Positions 1-10,400 of a stretch of DNA of 64,000 nt are shown here, in pieces (the stretch's first letter is position 1; the number at the start of each line of letters is the position of its first letter). This DNA is from Synanceia verrucosa (taxonomy: Eukaryota > Chordata > Actinopteri > Perciformes > Synanceiidae): NCBI GenBank assembly GCA_029721515.1, contig CM056550.1, positions 9,625,794 through 9,689,793 of the forward strand, written 5' to 3'. The position numbers and the translations under genes were made by a program. The notes below the pieces were generated by a model, which saw only the letters and a program-made list of their open reading frames with translations, was not told the DNA's origin and did not search any database.

Positions 1-1765
1 TCCATCTACACACAGTGGATGAAGTAGCCGCTCCCTCCACTGAATGGACTGTACAATTAAGACCTAATAAGTCCTCACATCTCCTAACAATTTCTAACAA
101 AGTCTTAACAACTCCTAACAAAGGGGGCAAAAGAGCCAATGGTTTGCTTGCTAACAGGTACGTTTGAAGGGGCAAAGGAGCAAATCACATGCTTGGATGA
201 AGCGGCGGTTTATCTCTTTAGAGTTGCATCTTTTCCACTGCAGTAACAGAAAATACAGGAAAAAGGTCTTCAAACTTCATTAATACTCAGAAATGCAACA
301 CTACATATAAGCCGAATGTTAAACCATGTGACAAAACAGTAAAAGATTTCATTTTCTGTCCTGTCAGCATGATATTCAACTTGTATTTCAACTTACATGT
401 TACGTATAGCCGCTTTTCTAACGGAGCTTCTGACTAATAGCATTGCTGTACATACTAGCACTGTGGATTGGTGGTAGGCTAAACAGAATCAGAAGACCAA
501 TAGTATTATTTGTTTATTTGCCGTAAAAATTATGCCAATTTCTCAGGAAAAGCCTGAAGATGTTAAATAATTGTGCCAAGTTTCATTGTCCGTCAGATTA
601 GTAGTAATTTATCGGATATCTGTGTTTTTTCCAAGTCCTTAATGGAGCCTGGTTATGTGTTTGAGCAGAGCAAACAGATGTGTCCAGTAAAAAAAAATCA
701 CCTTAGAGTTTTAGGTCTACATAACATAATCTACAGAATGCACACATGGCTACTTAATATGGTAATTTATTCATGTGAATGTCCAAAGTGCTGTGTTACA
801 TTGGAAAGTTTCTGGTTAGAATCCCACAAGAGACATGAAAATTAAAGTGATGAGAAACCTTGCAATAAGTGCAGAAGTGTGTGTAAACAACTTTGAGAAG
901 AGAGTAGGTGATGGTGTAATGGAAAATTGTATTGTAAGTGCCCTCAATGTGACCTTTTGTACTAGCTGACATAGCCCACTCCCACGTCTGGCTTGAACCG
1001 GTTTGTACTAGTAAATGCCTGCTCATGTTTCATTTTTAATCTGATGACACCATGACAGTTAAAACCACAGAAAGTAGCACACGAACATGGACCGACATAT
1101 CTGCTGTGTATAAATTGAATGATTTGTTGTTCCTGTTTTGAGTTGCCTCTCCAATGTACTGATGTACATGTGAGACTCACTCCCTGATCTGCAGACAGAA
1201 ATAAAGACAACGCTTGGACCAACAAATAATTGAATACTCTTTATTAGTATGTAGTTAAAGAACTCACAGCAAATAGAGATAATAGAATATTTGCCTCTAC
1301 AATACTCTTAGACAAGGACTTCAACCTCCATTTCTTATTTCTCTCATTCCTCTTATTTCTGTTATTTCTCTTTTACCATTGATAGAATATTTCTTGACTC
1401 ACTTTAGACTAAACATCACCTGTCTCTACACCAGACATAAAGTTTTAGTTGCAGGAAACTGACTCCTTTAACCTTTCAAGAAAAACACATTTGATTCATT
1501 TTTGTACTCAAAGCAGCTTTACTTTACCCTTCTTAAGTTCCTTTTAAGTTGTAACAGCTGATTTCTGCTAAATGATCACTCAACATTGAAAGATACTTCA
1601 CACGTCCACATATTTTCTCTTCATGGCCTCTGCAATAGGGCCAGCTGGTGCTTCACAGACACTCTGTTTGTTCCCATTGCACTGTCAGTTTTGTTTTTTG
1701 TTTTACTTTTTCAGAGCTCTTATCTCAATGCTATAGCTTCCTTTTTCTGAGTCCCAGACTCGTCC
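1..1765. other. Left flank, no gene recognised
   Basis: AT-rich non-array DNA. The open frames are short and have no recognisable protein motif on either strand. Near 75-140 there are several loose copies of a 'tcctaacaa'-type word. Near 1200 a possible AATAAA sits on the + strand, but nothing around it builds a convincing LTR or gene end. I see no RNA gene or repeat I can name here. Confidence 0.5.
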
Positions 1766-1827
1766 TGTCCTTAGACTTAGACTTAACTTTATTGATCCCC
1801 TTGGGATGACTCCCTCAGGAAATTTAA
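1766..1827 (+). repeat. Short interspersed-repeat fragment resembling a fish LINE 3' tail
   Basis: The stretch contains 'actttattgatcccc' followed by 'gggatgactccctcagg' and 'aaattt'. Words of this kind (TTTATTGATCCC...GGGAAATT) are common at the 3' ends of fish LINEs of the RTE/Rex type. Only this tail-like piece is visible, with no coding remnant beside it. The family assignment comes from memory of the motif, so it is tentative. Confidence 0.4.
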
Positions 1828-2228
1828 ACCCCTTGACAGACAGCAGTGATCTTGTTTTGGCCCCTGGCTCAAAACTCTCCCTAAAGTCTCAGACTCTGTA
1901 TTTTTACTGTCTTATGAGTCCCTGACTGTGGTGGTGGTGAATGTGGTCTTGTTCTAGCCCTTTCAGCTAAACGGGTATATGTATATTTTACAGTAATCTC
2001 AAACAGTGGTGATTCTAATTGAAAATTAATCCCACAATTAACCTCTTAGTTAGGAGCAACAATACTGGCCCTGAGAATCAGGAAGGGATGATCATAAATG
2101 GAAATTCAACATTTCACTGGGTGTTGTCCTTGTGCAGATGGTTGCTGGAAGTCAGCCACAGGCCCCAGGGCGCCGGGTCCTCGTCCCTGAATTTTGATTT
2201 GTGACGTAGAAGGACGGTGCTGTCACCC

Positions 2229-2255
2229 GAGGTTCAAAAAGTTTTTTTGAACCTC
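2229..2255. repeat. Perfect short inverted repeat (12-bp arms, 3-nt loop)
   Basis: The arm gaggttcaaaaa (2229-2240) is matched by its exact reverse complement at 2244-2255, leaving a 3-nt centre. It could fold as a cruciform or RNA hairpin. It lies about 55 bp from the LTR-like end and primer-binding-like word, so it may be part of a decayed retroelement leader. No function is assigned. Confidence 0.6.
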
Positions 2256-2310
2256 TACCTCACAAACCTCCCCAACGGCCTGGTGGTCGGGATGGACTCT
2301 CGAACAATCA

Positions 2311-2560
2311 CACCTCTGACACCAAATTGTTGTGGAAATATTCTGTCAGGATGTTTTAATTTCCACAGGGTTCTTTAACTACACAAGAGACCAGTGAATA
2401 AACTTCACTGATTCAGTTGCCCAGAAGAGTTGCTCTTTTATTATCTGTCTGCAGAAGAGAGATGAGATTTCAAACACATACTGTTGCTCAAAGCGTTGTG
2501 AGTGAATGTCCATACAGAATGTCAGGAAAAACAGTATTTATGCACTTCTGATACATACAT
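2311..2560 (-). mobile_element. LTR-retrotransposon relic: R-U5-like end plus primer-binding-site-like word
   Basis: Read on the minus strand, an AATAAA-containing stretch (about 2430-2445) is followed about 100 bp later by a sequence ending in ACA. Next comes TTTGGTGTCAGAGG (2312-2325). In many fish Ty3/gypsy elements an LTR ends in ACA and is followed by a TTTGGTGTCAGA-type primer-binding site. The outer LTR boundary and the internal gag/pol region are not recognisable, so this would be a solo or decayed copy. The right-hand limit is approximate. Confidence 0.3.
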
Positions 2561-2924
2561 GTGTACATGAGTTCTTGCTAACAGGCAATACCATCATAGT
2601 GAGAAACAAACATGCTGTATGCTTTGATGTAGGCAGAGTCATGTTTATCAGGCCTGACGGTGAGGAAAAGGCATACTGCACACACACTGTTCTCTGTGAA
2701 GACTAAACAAGATAACTTCTAGCAACATCATCATGAGTTCAGACATAACAGCTTCTGACACATTCTGCTACCACAGCTGTTTAAATTTGTATCACAAAAT
2801 AAACAAACCTTAGTGATTACATTACCTCCTTGACGGTGGAACAATTTGTACCATGTGACAGTAATGTCGCATCCATCTGGCAAAGATTTTTTGACATAGT
2901 TCCCAGGTAACACTGAATGAACAG

Positions 2925-2996
2925 GACTTTGTGGCACACTGGTAGTGTGTCTGACTCCAGATGAGAAGGTTGTGTGTTCAAATCACATCAGAGTCA
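2925..2996 (+). tRNA. tRNA-Trp-like gene (anticodon CCA), probably a decaying copy
   Basis: The 72-nt stretch folds as a tRNA. The 7-bp acceptor stem is fully paired (one G-T), the D arm carries GGTAG, the anticodon loop reads CTCCAGA with anticodon CCA, and the T loop is TTCAAAT. It closely resembles vertebrate tRNA-Trp, including internal box A and box B. One mismatch lies in the anticodon stem (TCTGA against TGAGA), and no run of four Ts follows the 3' end within about 25 nt. It is therefore either a weak gene or a recent pseudogene. There is no intron. Confidence 0.6.
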
Positions 2997-3799
2997 GTGA
3001 GTCTACCTAATAATGTTGTAAAACCACATATTGCTGTAACTTTTACAATGTACAAAGATTACTCATACTTAAAAATATTGTAATAAAATAACCATTAACA
3101 ATAACTTGTAGTTTTATCATTGTTAATAATTAATAATTTATTAAAATCTAAAGCTGTGTGGTTAATGCTACAATTACTTATGTAAAGAAACACACAAAAT
3201 AAAGAAACACCTACTGCATATTCATATAAAATAGTGCTACCAAATGATCATTTTTTAAAATCACAGAATTTAACACACTGTCAGAATTTGACAGTTAACT
3301 AATAATACACCAATAATATAACAATAACACACCAGCAGTTTTACAGATCATATTAACATTGGTTGAATGATCAATGATGTCAGTTGACAACAAGCCAACC
3401 AGAGTTGGTCTGCAGTCAGCTGACACCATTTAACAAGCCCTGTCGTTAACTTCTTCATTTAGTTTCATCCTCAGGTCTGTGGAGACTTGATCACTGCTAA
3501 ATAATAGCTTTAGCCTGTTAGTCGTTAGCATCCCTCTGATTAGCTGCACGAATATGCTTAGCTTGTAGCATGTTTAGCTCATAGACGCTAACTCAAACTG
3601 GAAGTACGTCAGTGATATTTTAATTCTGTTTTTACATAAGGTTCATATTAGTTTGATGGCTCCACTGAGCTGTCTGGGAGTTTTTCAAAATAAAACTACC
3701 CATTCAGAAGTGTATTCTAGTTCTTCTCCATGACTGCAGGAGGAAGCAGCTGTGTTGTTCAAATGGTACAGTGAGTGACAACAGAGCCTCTCCTTTAAC

Positions 3800-3832
3800 G
3801 TGCATGCGCTCTACCACTGAGCTACATCCCCC
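3800..3832 (-). pseudogene. Partial tRNA-Ala-like sequence, 5' half
   Basis: On the minus strand the sequence starts GGGGGATGTAGCTCAG and continues through TGGTAGAGCGCATGC. This is the acceptor 5' strand, D arm and first half of the anticodon stem of vertebrate tRNA-Ala. Downstream there is no T arm or matching acceptor strand, so the copy is truncated. It lies between two other tRNA-like sequences. Confidence 0.5.
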
Positions 3833-3953
3833 ATGATGTTACATCAAACCACCATACTACCAATCACTGTTGAAAAGTAGGCCATATATGACTCTCCTGC
3901 TTAGTTTCAGACAATATAAAAGCAGCACTATACTATCACTGGAGGAAAAGGAC

Positions 3954-4025
3954 TGTGATTGCTGGGACTCAAACTCAGGTCAACTGCTTGGAAGGCAGCT
4001 ATTCTCACCACTATACCACCATCAT
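3954..4025 (-). pseudogene. tRNA-Gly-like pseudogene (anticodon TCC)
   Basis: The reverse complement matches vertebrate tRNA-Gly(TCC) over its full 72 nt. It has TGGTATAGTGGTGAG in the D arm, CTGCCTTCCAAGCAG as anticodon arm and GAGTTTGAGTCC in the T arm. The acceptor stem has two mismatches (1/72 and 6/67) and the T stem has one, so a functional product is unlikely. It belongs to the same local cluster of tRNA relics. Confidence 0.55.
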
Positions 4026-4116
4026 GGGTCAAAAAGACAGTTCACAGTCCACAAAGTCTTCAATTTTTCTGCACATTGAGACTAAAAAAGTTGCAAAACC
4101 ATCCTGCCTCATCCCA

Positions 4117-4262
4117 GAAGGTTCTGACTGACCACAGACCAGTTGCAGTGACTTCACACATCATCAAGGGCTCCTGCTCCATCTCCTCAGACCCCAGGTT
4201 CACCATGCACGCAATCTACTGTTTGAGTACCAGGAGAGGATGGGGGTGAAATGATGTCATAC
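4117..4262 (+). pseudogene. Decayed LINE reverse-transcriptase fragment
   Basis: One frame reads LTDHRPVAVTSHIIK. This resembles the NDYRPVALTSHLMK block of reverse transcriptases in fish L2/CR1-type LINEs. After a frame change a RRG..DD-like stretch appears, where those proteins have a FAYRxxRGVDDA block. The fragment is short, frame-broken and lacks the YxDD box. It directly precedes the Tc1 element and is unrelated to the 5S LINEs downstream. Confidence 0.45.
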
Positions 4263-4292
4263 TATAACAATCCCAAAAAAATTGAGAAAAGA

Positions 4293-5003
4293 TACACTAT
4301 ATTGCCAAAAAGTATTCGCCGCCCACCCAAATAATCAGAATCAGGTGTTCCAATCACTTCCATGGCCACAGGTGTATGAAACCAAGCACCTAGGCATGCA
4401 GACTGCTTTTACAAACATTTGTGAAAGAATGGGTCGCTCTCAGGAGCTCAGTGAATTCCAGCGTGGAACTATGATAGGATGCCACCTTTGCAACAAATCC
4501 AGTCGTGAAATTTCCTCGCTCCTAAATATTCCACAGTCAACTGTCAGCTGTATTATAAGAACGTGGAAGTGTTTGGGAACGACAGCAACTCAGCCACGAA
4601 GTGGTAGGCCACGTAAACTGATGGAGCGGGGTCAGCGGATGCTGAGACGCATAGTGCGAAGAGGTCGCCAACTTTCTGCAGAGTCAATCGCTACAGACCT
4701 CCAAACTTCATGTGGCCTTCAGATTAGCTCAAGAACAGTGCACAGAGAGCTTCATGGAATGGGTTTCCATGGCCAAGCAGCTGCATCCAAGCCATACATC
4801 ACCAAGTGCAATGCAAAGCGTCGGATACAGTGGTGTAAAGCACGCCGCCACTGGACTTTAGAACAGTGGAGGCATTCTCTGGAGTGACGAATTGCTTTTT
4901 CTCCATCTGGCAATCTGATGGATGAGTCTGGGTTTGGCGGTTGCCAGAGAACGATACTTGTCGGACTGCGCACTCGTCTTTTTTGTCCATCTGTTAGTTT
5001 TTC
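4293..5003 (+). mobile_element. Tc1/mariner-family DNA transposon, left part, cut by gap 1
   Basis: The element starts at a TA dinucleotide (4293-4294) followed by CACTATATTGCCAAAAAG, the usual outer end of one group of fish Tc1 elements. The transposase coding region follows on the same strand. The right half and right terminal inverted repeat are missing because sequence stops at the N gap. Whether this element really sits next to LINE copy M1 therefore cannot be told from the window. Confidence 0.85.
4384..5003 (+). pseudogene. Tc1-like transposase, frameshifted and 3'-truncated
   Basis: The product is a cut-and-paste transposase. The readable frame (4399 to about 4887) begins near MQTAFTN with in-frame GRSQELSEFQRGTMIG and continues through a paired-type double helix-turn-helix DNA-binding region. 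The linker GRPRKL lies near residue 75. The catalytic domain should continue as LWSDESRF. Here the codons for WSDE (4880-4891) are in another frame, so the main frame stops at TGA right at the first catalytic Asp. IWQSDG-like and ERYLSD-like pieces are readable further on in shifted frames up to 5003. The family's second Asp and final Asp/Glu would lie in or beyond the gap. The copy is inactive as assembled. Confidence 0.85.
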
Positions 5004-5503
5004 NNNNNNNNNNNNNNNNNNNNNNNNNNNNNNNNNNNNNNNNNNNNNNNNNNNNNNNNNNNNNNNNNNNNNNNNNNNNNNNNNNNNNNNNNNNNNNNNN
5101 NNNNNNNNNNNNNNNNNNNNNNNNNNNNNNNNNNNNNNNNNNNNNNNNNNNNNNNNNNNNNNNNNNNNNNNNNNNNNNNNNNNNNNNNNNNNNNNNNNNN
5201 NNNNNNNNNNNNNNNNNNNNNNNNNNNNNNNNNNNNNNNNNNNNNNNNNNNNNNNNNNNNNNNNNNNNNNNNNNNNNNNNNNNNNNNNNNNNNNNNNNNN
5301 NNNNNNNNNNNNNNNNNNNNNNNNNNNNNNNNNNNNNNNNNNNNNNNNNNNNNNNNNNNNNNNNNNNNNNNNNNNNNNNNNNNNNNNNNNNNNNNNNNNN
5401 NNNNNNNNNNNNNNNNNNNNNNNNNNNNNNNNNNNNNNNNNNNNNNNNNNNNNNNNNNNNNNNNNNNNNNNNNNNNNNNNNNNNNNNNNNNNNNNNNNNN
5501 NNN
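5004..5503. other. Assembly gap 1 (500 N)
   Basis: Exactly 500 Ns separate Tc1 sequence from the middle of LINE copy M1. The round number suggests a placeholder. Compared with the complete copy M2, about 3.5 kb of M1 (most of ORF2 and its 3' UTR) plus a 5S 3' half would be needed to finish M1, so the true gap is probably longer than shown. Confidence 0.95.
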
Positions 5504-5993
5504 CTTTCACACTCATCATTTCTTTCAACACGCCCCTCGACAGATCACTCCTATAACACACATTAGACACATCCATTCTCCCTAAACACACATTAAAATC
5601 CCCACTATGATACAGTTTGTTGACACATCCCCCACTTTACTAAAAAATCCCTCCTTTCCCTCTCATCATTTGGTGCATATATATTGATCAACTGAAAAGT
5701 TTCCCCCATGTGCTCAAAATTAATCCCTATCACTCTCCCTCACCATCATTCACACACATCCTCACATCCTCAATCACACCTCTTTTACACAAAATTGCCA
5801 CCCCTTTCACTCTGTTCTCACCATTATTCACAAAAGTTTCCCCCACCCACTCCTTCACACACTCTCTCATACACTCACCATCCCAATGTGTCTCTTGTAA
5901 ACAGATTATGTCGGCTGAGCATCTTTGCAAGGCTTGCCGTCGACTGTCTACACTTCTTAGCCCATTAGCGTTAAAGGAGGAGGCGCTGATCAT
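5504..5993 (-). pseudogene. LINE ORF2, N-terminal endonuclease part (M1)
   Basis: ATG at 5991-5993 opens MISASSFNANGLRS, the first motif of an APE-like endonuclease. QETHWDGE (catalytic Glu) follows, and after a frame change the CLGRMDVSNVCYRS region. The frame is broken between the QETHW block and the later block (around 5700 and 5620). The rest, including reverse transcriptase, lies in the gap. The protein would nick the 5S target and start target-primed reverse transcription. Confidence 0.75.
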
Positions 5994-6035
5994 AATAAAC
6001 AAAAATAAAAAAAAGAAAATAAACTCACTCAGCGC

Positions 6036-7246
6036 TTATTTGTGCTTTTCTTCATCTTGACCGTCTTGATGATTTCTTTCCTCCTCTGTGGCTTTTTCCG
6101 AGTCTCTGCCACCTTACTCCAGGTGTCCCCATCACTGTCCGTGATATCAGAGTAGTTCACAGTCCCATCTTCCTCCCCCTCCCCTGGTCTCCCAGAGTCC
6201 CATCACCCACACTCCTTGCCCGTTCCTTCTTCTCATCCTTCTCCGTCCGCTTGCGCTCCCGCCTGTGTTTTCCTCCTCCCCTCGGCGTCTTTTCCTCCGT
6301 CGTCCACATCTCCCTCTGCTCCCGACTGTTCCTCTCCCTCCTCCATTCTCTCCTCTAGTTCCTCGTCCTGTCCCGTTGTCTCTCCCTCTCCTCCGTCCAT
6401 CTCCATTCTCCTCCTCTCCGCTCCTCTCGTAACTCCAGCTCCTCTCGTCCTGCTCCTCTCGTCTCCGCTCCTCTCGTCCCCGCTCCTCTCGTCTCCGCTC
6501 CGGTCCCGTGTCCTGGATGCCTTTCCTCGTTCTCCTTTCTCTCCCGTCCTCCTCCATCTGCACATTCCACTGGCGTAGTGTGTCCTTGTTTATGGCATCT
6601 ATAGCATGTGAATTCTGGGCAGTCAGCGCAGGATGTGCCCTGGTTTTATGCACAGCCTGCATACTTTAACTTGCCTGTCGTGGATTACAGCGGAGTATTC
6701 CGGTCCCACTGCCGTGTCAAATTTAACAGAATATGGTAGTGACTGGATGTCTTTGTTGAATTTAACTTTAACATATCTTGTCCCATCAGCTATGTTTTGT
6801 GTCTGGCCACATCCTTCTCCTTATGGTAGACACAGCTACACCCCAGTTAACAAGTTTCATTGTGATTTCCTCATCTGTGATGTATGCCGGCAGACCCATA
6901 AAAGACACAACCATCTCATCATTACAGAGTTCTTTCCACGATGATGTTGGCGTTTTTATTTTTATCCCATCCAGCAATTTGTTTTTGCTCCCTCTTTCCC
7001 CATGGTGATCTCATATTTAAGTCTCCCAACAGTCCTGCATGCAATCAAATCACCGCATTTTCTTTGATGTTTCTGATTAGCTCCATCACTGTTATATTGT
7101 CCTCTCCTTCGATTTCCACACTTACTGTTAGCTCTTTTTGTAAGTGGTTTTATTTATTACAGCCATACCATGTCCGTGTTCTTCTGAGCGTTGTCCTTGT
7201 CCATTCATAAAATTTATCTCCTGGTGTTGACCGTCCTAGAGAGCAT
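6036..7246 (-). pseudogene. LINE ORF1 with zinc knuckles (M1), several frameshifts
   Basis: This is the RNA-binding ORF1 protein of family A, expected to coat the element RNA. It aligns with the better copy in M4. The start is at ATG 7244-7246 (or 36 bp further in), and the stop TAA lies at 6036-6038. Pieces of the AYITDEEITMKLVNWGV block, the knuckle region and the acidic, Arg-rich tail with RSGDE repeats are readable only in different frames. Single-base differences from M4 occur at 6630, 6690, 6838 and 6935, among others. This is the most damaged ORF1 of the set. Confidence 0.7.
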
Positions 7247-7253
7247 TTTGCTG

Positions 7254-7283
7254 CTCCCCACAAGTCAGTGAGACACTGCAGGG
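7254..7283 (-). promoter_or_regulatory. 5' UTR hairpin upstream of ORF1 (M1)
   Basis: On the minus strand the sequence holds GCAGTGTCTCACTG flanked by CCC and GGGG, folding into a stem-loop 7 nt upstream of the ORF1 ATG. M1 carries 3 extra nt in the 3' arm and one C fewer in the 5' arm compared with M2 and M4, which weakens the outer stem. Confidence 0.5.
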
Positions 7284-7430
7284 AACACAGTCCAAAATTA
7301 GAAACAAGGAAAGTTCAGTAATCTGAAACTTATCCTGACAAAAAAATTGCAAATACAGGCTGCCACACACACAGCAGTGATGATGTGGCAGTGATGATGT
7401 GGCACTTCTCTCTCTCTCTCTCTCTCCAGT

Positions 7431-7459
7431 GGGCGTATGCAGGTTGGTGTGGCCGTGGC
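7431..7459 (-). rRNA. 5S rRNA gene fragment, nt 1 to 30, at the M1 5' junction
   Basis: The fragment runs GCCACGGCCACACCAACCTG and on to CATACGCCC when read on the minus strand. It is the 5' end of the 5S gene that M1 entered. The matching 3' half is lost in gap 1. Confidence 0.85.
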
Positions 7460-10400
7460 GAAACAAATGTCACAAAGGGGCCTTTAAGGATGCCGCCAAA
7501 AGTCTTTCTGACAACTTTTTGGAGCTGTATTGTTTTTGTCTTTTTGACATGCGATGACATTTTTGGCAGTTTTCCCACCGTCAGTTGAAAAGCTTACAGC
7601 ACCTGGTATTCCCAGGCGGTCTCCCATCCAAGTACTGACCAGGCCCGTCCGTGCTTAGCTTCCGAGATCAGGCGAGATCGGGCGTATGCAGGTTGGTGTG
7701 GCCGTGGCGAAGACAAATGCCACAAAGGGGCCTTTTAAGGATGCCGCAAAGTCTTTCTGACGACTTTTTTGGAGCTGTATTGATTTGTCTTTTTGACATG
7801 CGATGACATTTTTGGCAGTTTTCCCACCGTCAGTTGAAAAGCTTACAGCACCTGGTATTCCCAGGCGGTCTCCCATCCAAGTACTGACCAGGCCGACCGT
7901 GCTTAGCTTCCGAGATCAGGCGAGATCGGGCGTATGCAGGTTGGTGTGGCCGTGGCGAAGACAAATGCCACAAAGGGGCCTTTTAAGGATGCCGCAAAGT
8001 CTTTCTGGCGACTTTTTGGAGCTGTATTGAAGTTTTGTCTTTTTGACATGCGATGACATTTTTGGCAGTTTTCCCACCGTCAGTTGAAAAGCTTACAGCA
8101 CCTGGTATTCCCAGGCGGTCTCCCATCCAAGTACTGACCAGGCCCGACCGTGCTTAGCTTCCGAGATCAGGCGAGATCGGGCGTATGCAGGTTGGTGTGG
8201 CCGTAGCGAAAACAAATGCCACAAAGGGGCCTTTTAAGGATGCCGCAAAGTCTTTCTGACAACTTTTTGGAGCTGTATTGATGTTTTTGTCTTTTTGACA
8301 TGCGATGACATTTTTGGCAGTTTCCACCGTCAGTTGAAAAGCTTACAGCACCTGGTATTCCCAGGCGGTCTCCCATCCAAGTACTGACCAGGCCCGTCCG
8401 TGCTTAGCTTCCGAGATCAGGCGAGATCGGGCGTATGCAGGTTGGTGTGGCCGTGGCGAACAAATGCCACAAAGGGCCTTTTAAGGATGCCGCCAAAGTC
8501 TTTCTGACGACTTTTTGGAGCTGTATTGGTTTTTGTCTTTTTTGACATGCGATGACATTTTTGGCAGTTTTCCCACCGTCAGTTGAAAAGCTTACAGCAC
8601 CTGGTATTCCCAGGCGGTCTCCCATCCAAGTACTGACCAGGCCCGTCCGTGCTTAGCTTCCGAGATCAGGCGAGATCGGGCGTATGCAGGTTGGTGTGGC
8701 CGTGGCGAAAACAAATGCCACAAAGGGGCCTTTTAAGGATGCCGCCAAAGTCTTTCTGACGACTTTTTGGAGCTGTATTGTTTTGTCTTTTTGACATGCG
8801 ATGACATTTTTGGCAGTTTTCCCACCGTCAGTTGAAAAGCTTACAGCACCTGGTATTCCCAGGCGGTCTCCCATCCAAGTACTGACCAGGCCCGTCCGTG
8901 CTTAGCTTCCGAGATCAGGCGAGATCGGGCGTATGCAGGTTGGTGTGGCCGTAGCGAAAACAAATGCCACAAAGGGGCCTTTTAAGGATGCCGCAAAGTC
9001 TTTCTGACAACTTTTTGGAGCTGTATTGATGTTTTGTCTTTTTGACATGCGATGACATTTTTGGCAGTTTTCCCACCGTCAGTTGAAAAGCTTACAGCAC
9101 CTGGTATTCCCAGGCGGTCTCCCATCAAGTACTGACCAGGCCCGTCCGTGCTTAGCTTCGAGATCAGGCGAGATCGGGCGTATGCAGGTTGGTGTGGCCG
9201 TGGCGAAAACAAATGTCACAAAGGGGCCTTTTAAGGATGCCGCCAAAGTCTTTCTGACAACTTTTTTGGAGCTGTATTGATGTTTTTGTCTTTTTGACAT
9301 GCGATGACATTTTTGGCAGTTTTCCCACCGTCAGTTGAAAAGCTTACAGCACCTGGTATTCCCAGGCGGTCTCCCATCCAAGTACTGACCAGGCCCGAGC
9401 GTGCTTAGCTTCCGAGATCAGGCGAGATCGAGGCGTATGCAGGTTGGTGTGGCCGTAAGCGAAAACAAATGTAACAAAGGGGCCTTTTAAGGATGCCACA
9501 AAGTCTTTCTGACGACTTTTTGGAGCTGTATTGATGTTTTGTCTTTTTGACATGCGATGACATTTTTGGCAGTTTTCCCACCGTCAGTTGAAAAGCTTAC
9601 AGCACCTGGTATTCCCAGGCGGTCTCCCATCAAGTACTGACCAGGCCCGTCCGTGCTTAGCTTCCGAGATCAGGCGAGATCGGACATATGCAGGTTGGTG
9701 TGGCCGTAGCGGACAAATGCCACAAAGGGGCCTTTTAAGGATGCCATAAAGTCTTTCTGACAACTTTTTTGGAGCTGTATTGAAGTTTTGTCTTTTTTGA
9801 CATGCGATGACATTTTTGGCAGTTTTCCCACCGTCAGTTGAAAAGCTTACAGCACCTGGTATTCCCAGGCGGTCTCCCATCCAAGTACTGACCAGGCCCG
9901 TCCGTGCTTAGCTTCCGAGATCAGGCGAGATCGGGCGTATGCAGGTTGGTGTGGCCGTGGCGAAAACAAATGCCACAAAGGGGCCTTTTAAGGATGCCGC
10001 AAAGTCTTTCTGACAACTTTTTGGAGCTGTATTGATGTTTTGTCTTTTTGACATGCGATGACATTTTTGGCAGTTTTCCCACCGTCAGTTGAAAAGCTTA
10101 CAGCACCTGGTATTCCCAGGCGGTCTCCCATCCAAGTACTGACCAGGCCCGTCCGTGCTTAGCTTCGAGATCAGGCGAGATCGGGCGTATGCAGGTTGGT
10201 GTGGCCGTAGCGAAAACAAATGCCACAAAGGGGCCTTTTAAGGATGCCGCAAAGTCTTTCTGACGACTTTTTGGAGCTGTATTGAAGTTTTTGTCTTTTT
10301 GACATGCGATGACATTTTTGGCAGTTTTCCCACCGTCAGTTGAAAAGCTTACAGCACCTGGTATTCCCAGGCGGTCTCCCATCAAGTACTGACCAGGCCC

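Larger units (their letters stand above)
5504..7430 (-). mobile_element. 5S-targeted LINE, family A (Mutsu-like), copy M1, 5' part
   Basis: This is the 5' end of a Tx1/L1-type non-LTR retrotransposon in the minus direction. It holds the 5' UTR beginning with a short GA repeat, ORF1 and the first 490 bp of ORF2 (endonuclease start). The 3' two thirds is lost in gap 1. The 5' boundary is precise: at 7430/7431 the element abuts nt 1-30 of a 5S gene, as in M2 and M4. 'Mutsu' is the published name for Tx1-group LINEs specific for 5S genes in fish. I assign it by target and domain layout, not by a database match. Confidence 0.85.

Noticed and set aside
1150..1250. Possible second LTR end on the + strand (AATAAAG followed by CCAACA)
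   Set aside because: There is no primer-binding-like word, matching LTR or coding remnant beside it. A polyadenylation-like word alone is not enough.
2506..2937. Short frames in the left flank (2506-2706, 2731-2937, 573-845, 962-1225)
   Set aside because: They are under 100 codons, with no recognisable motif and no splice or promoter context, so they look like chance openings in AT-rich DNA.
4752..5591. Long frames running through the N gaps (also 35430-36655, 51194-52416)
   Set aside because: These are only open because Ns contain no stops. The flanking parts belong to unrelated features.
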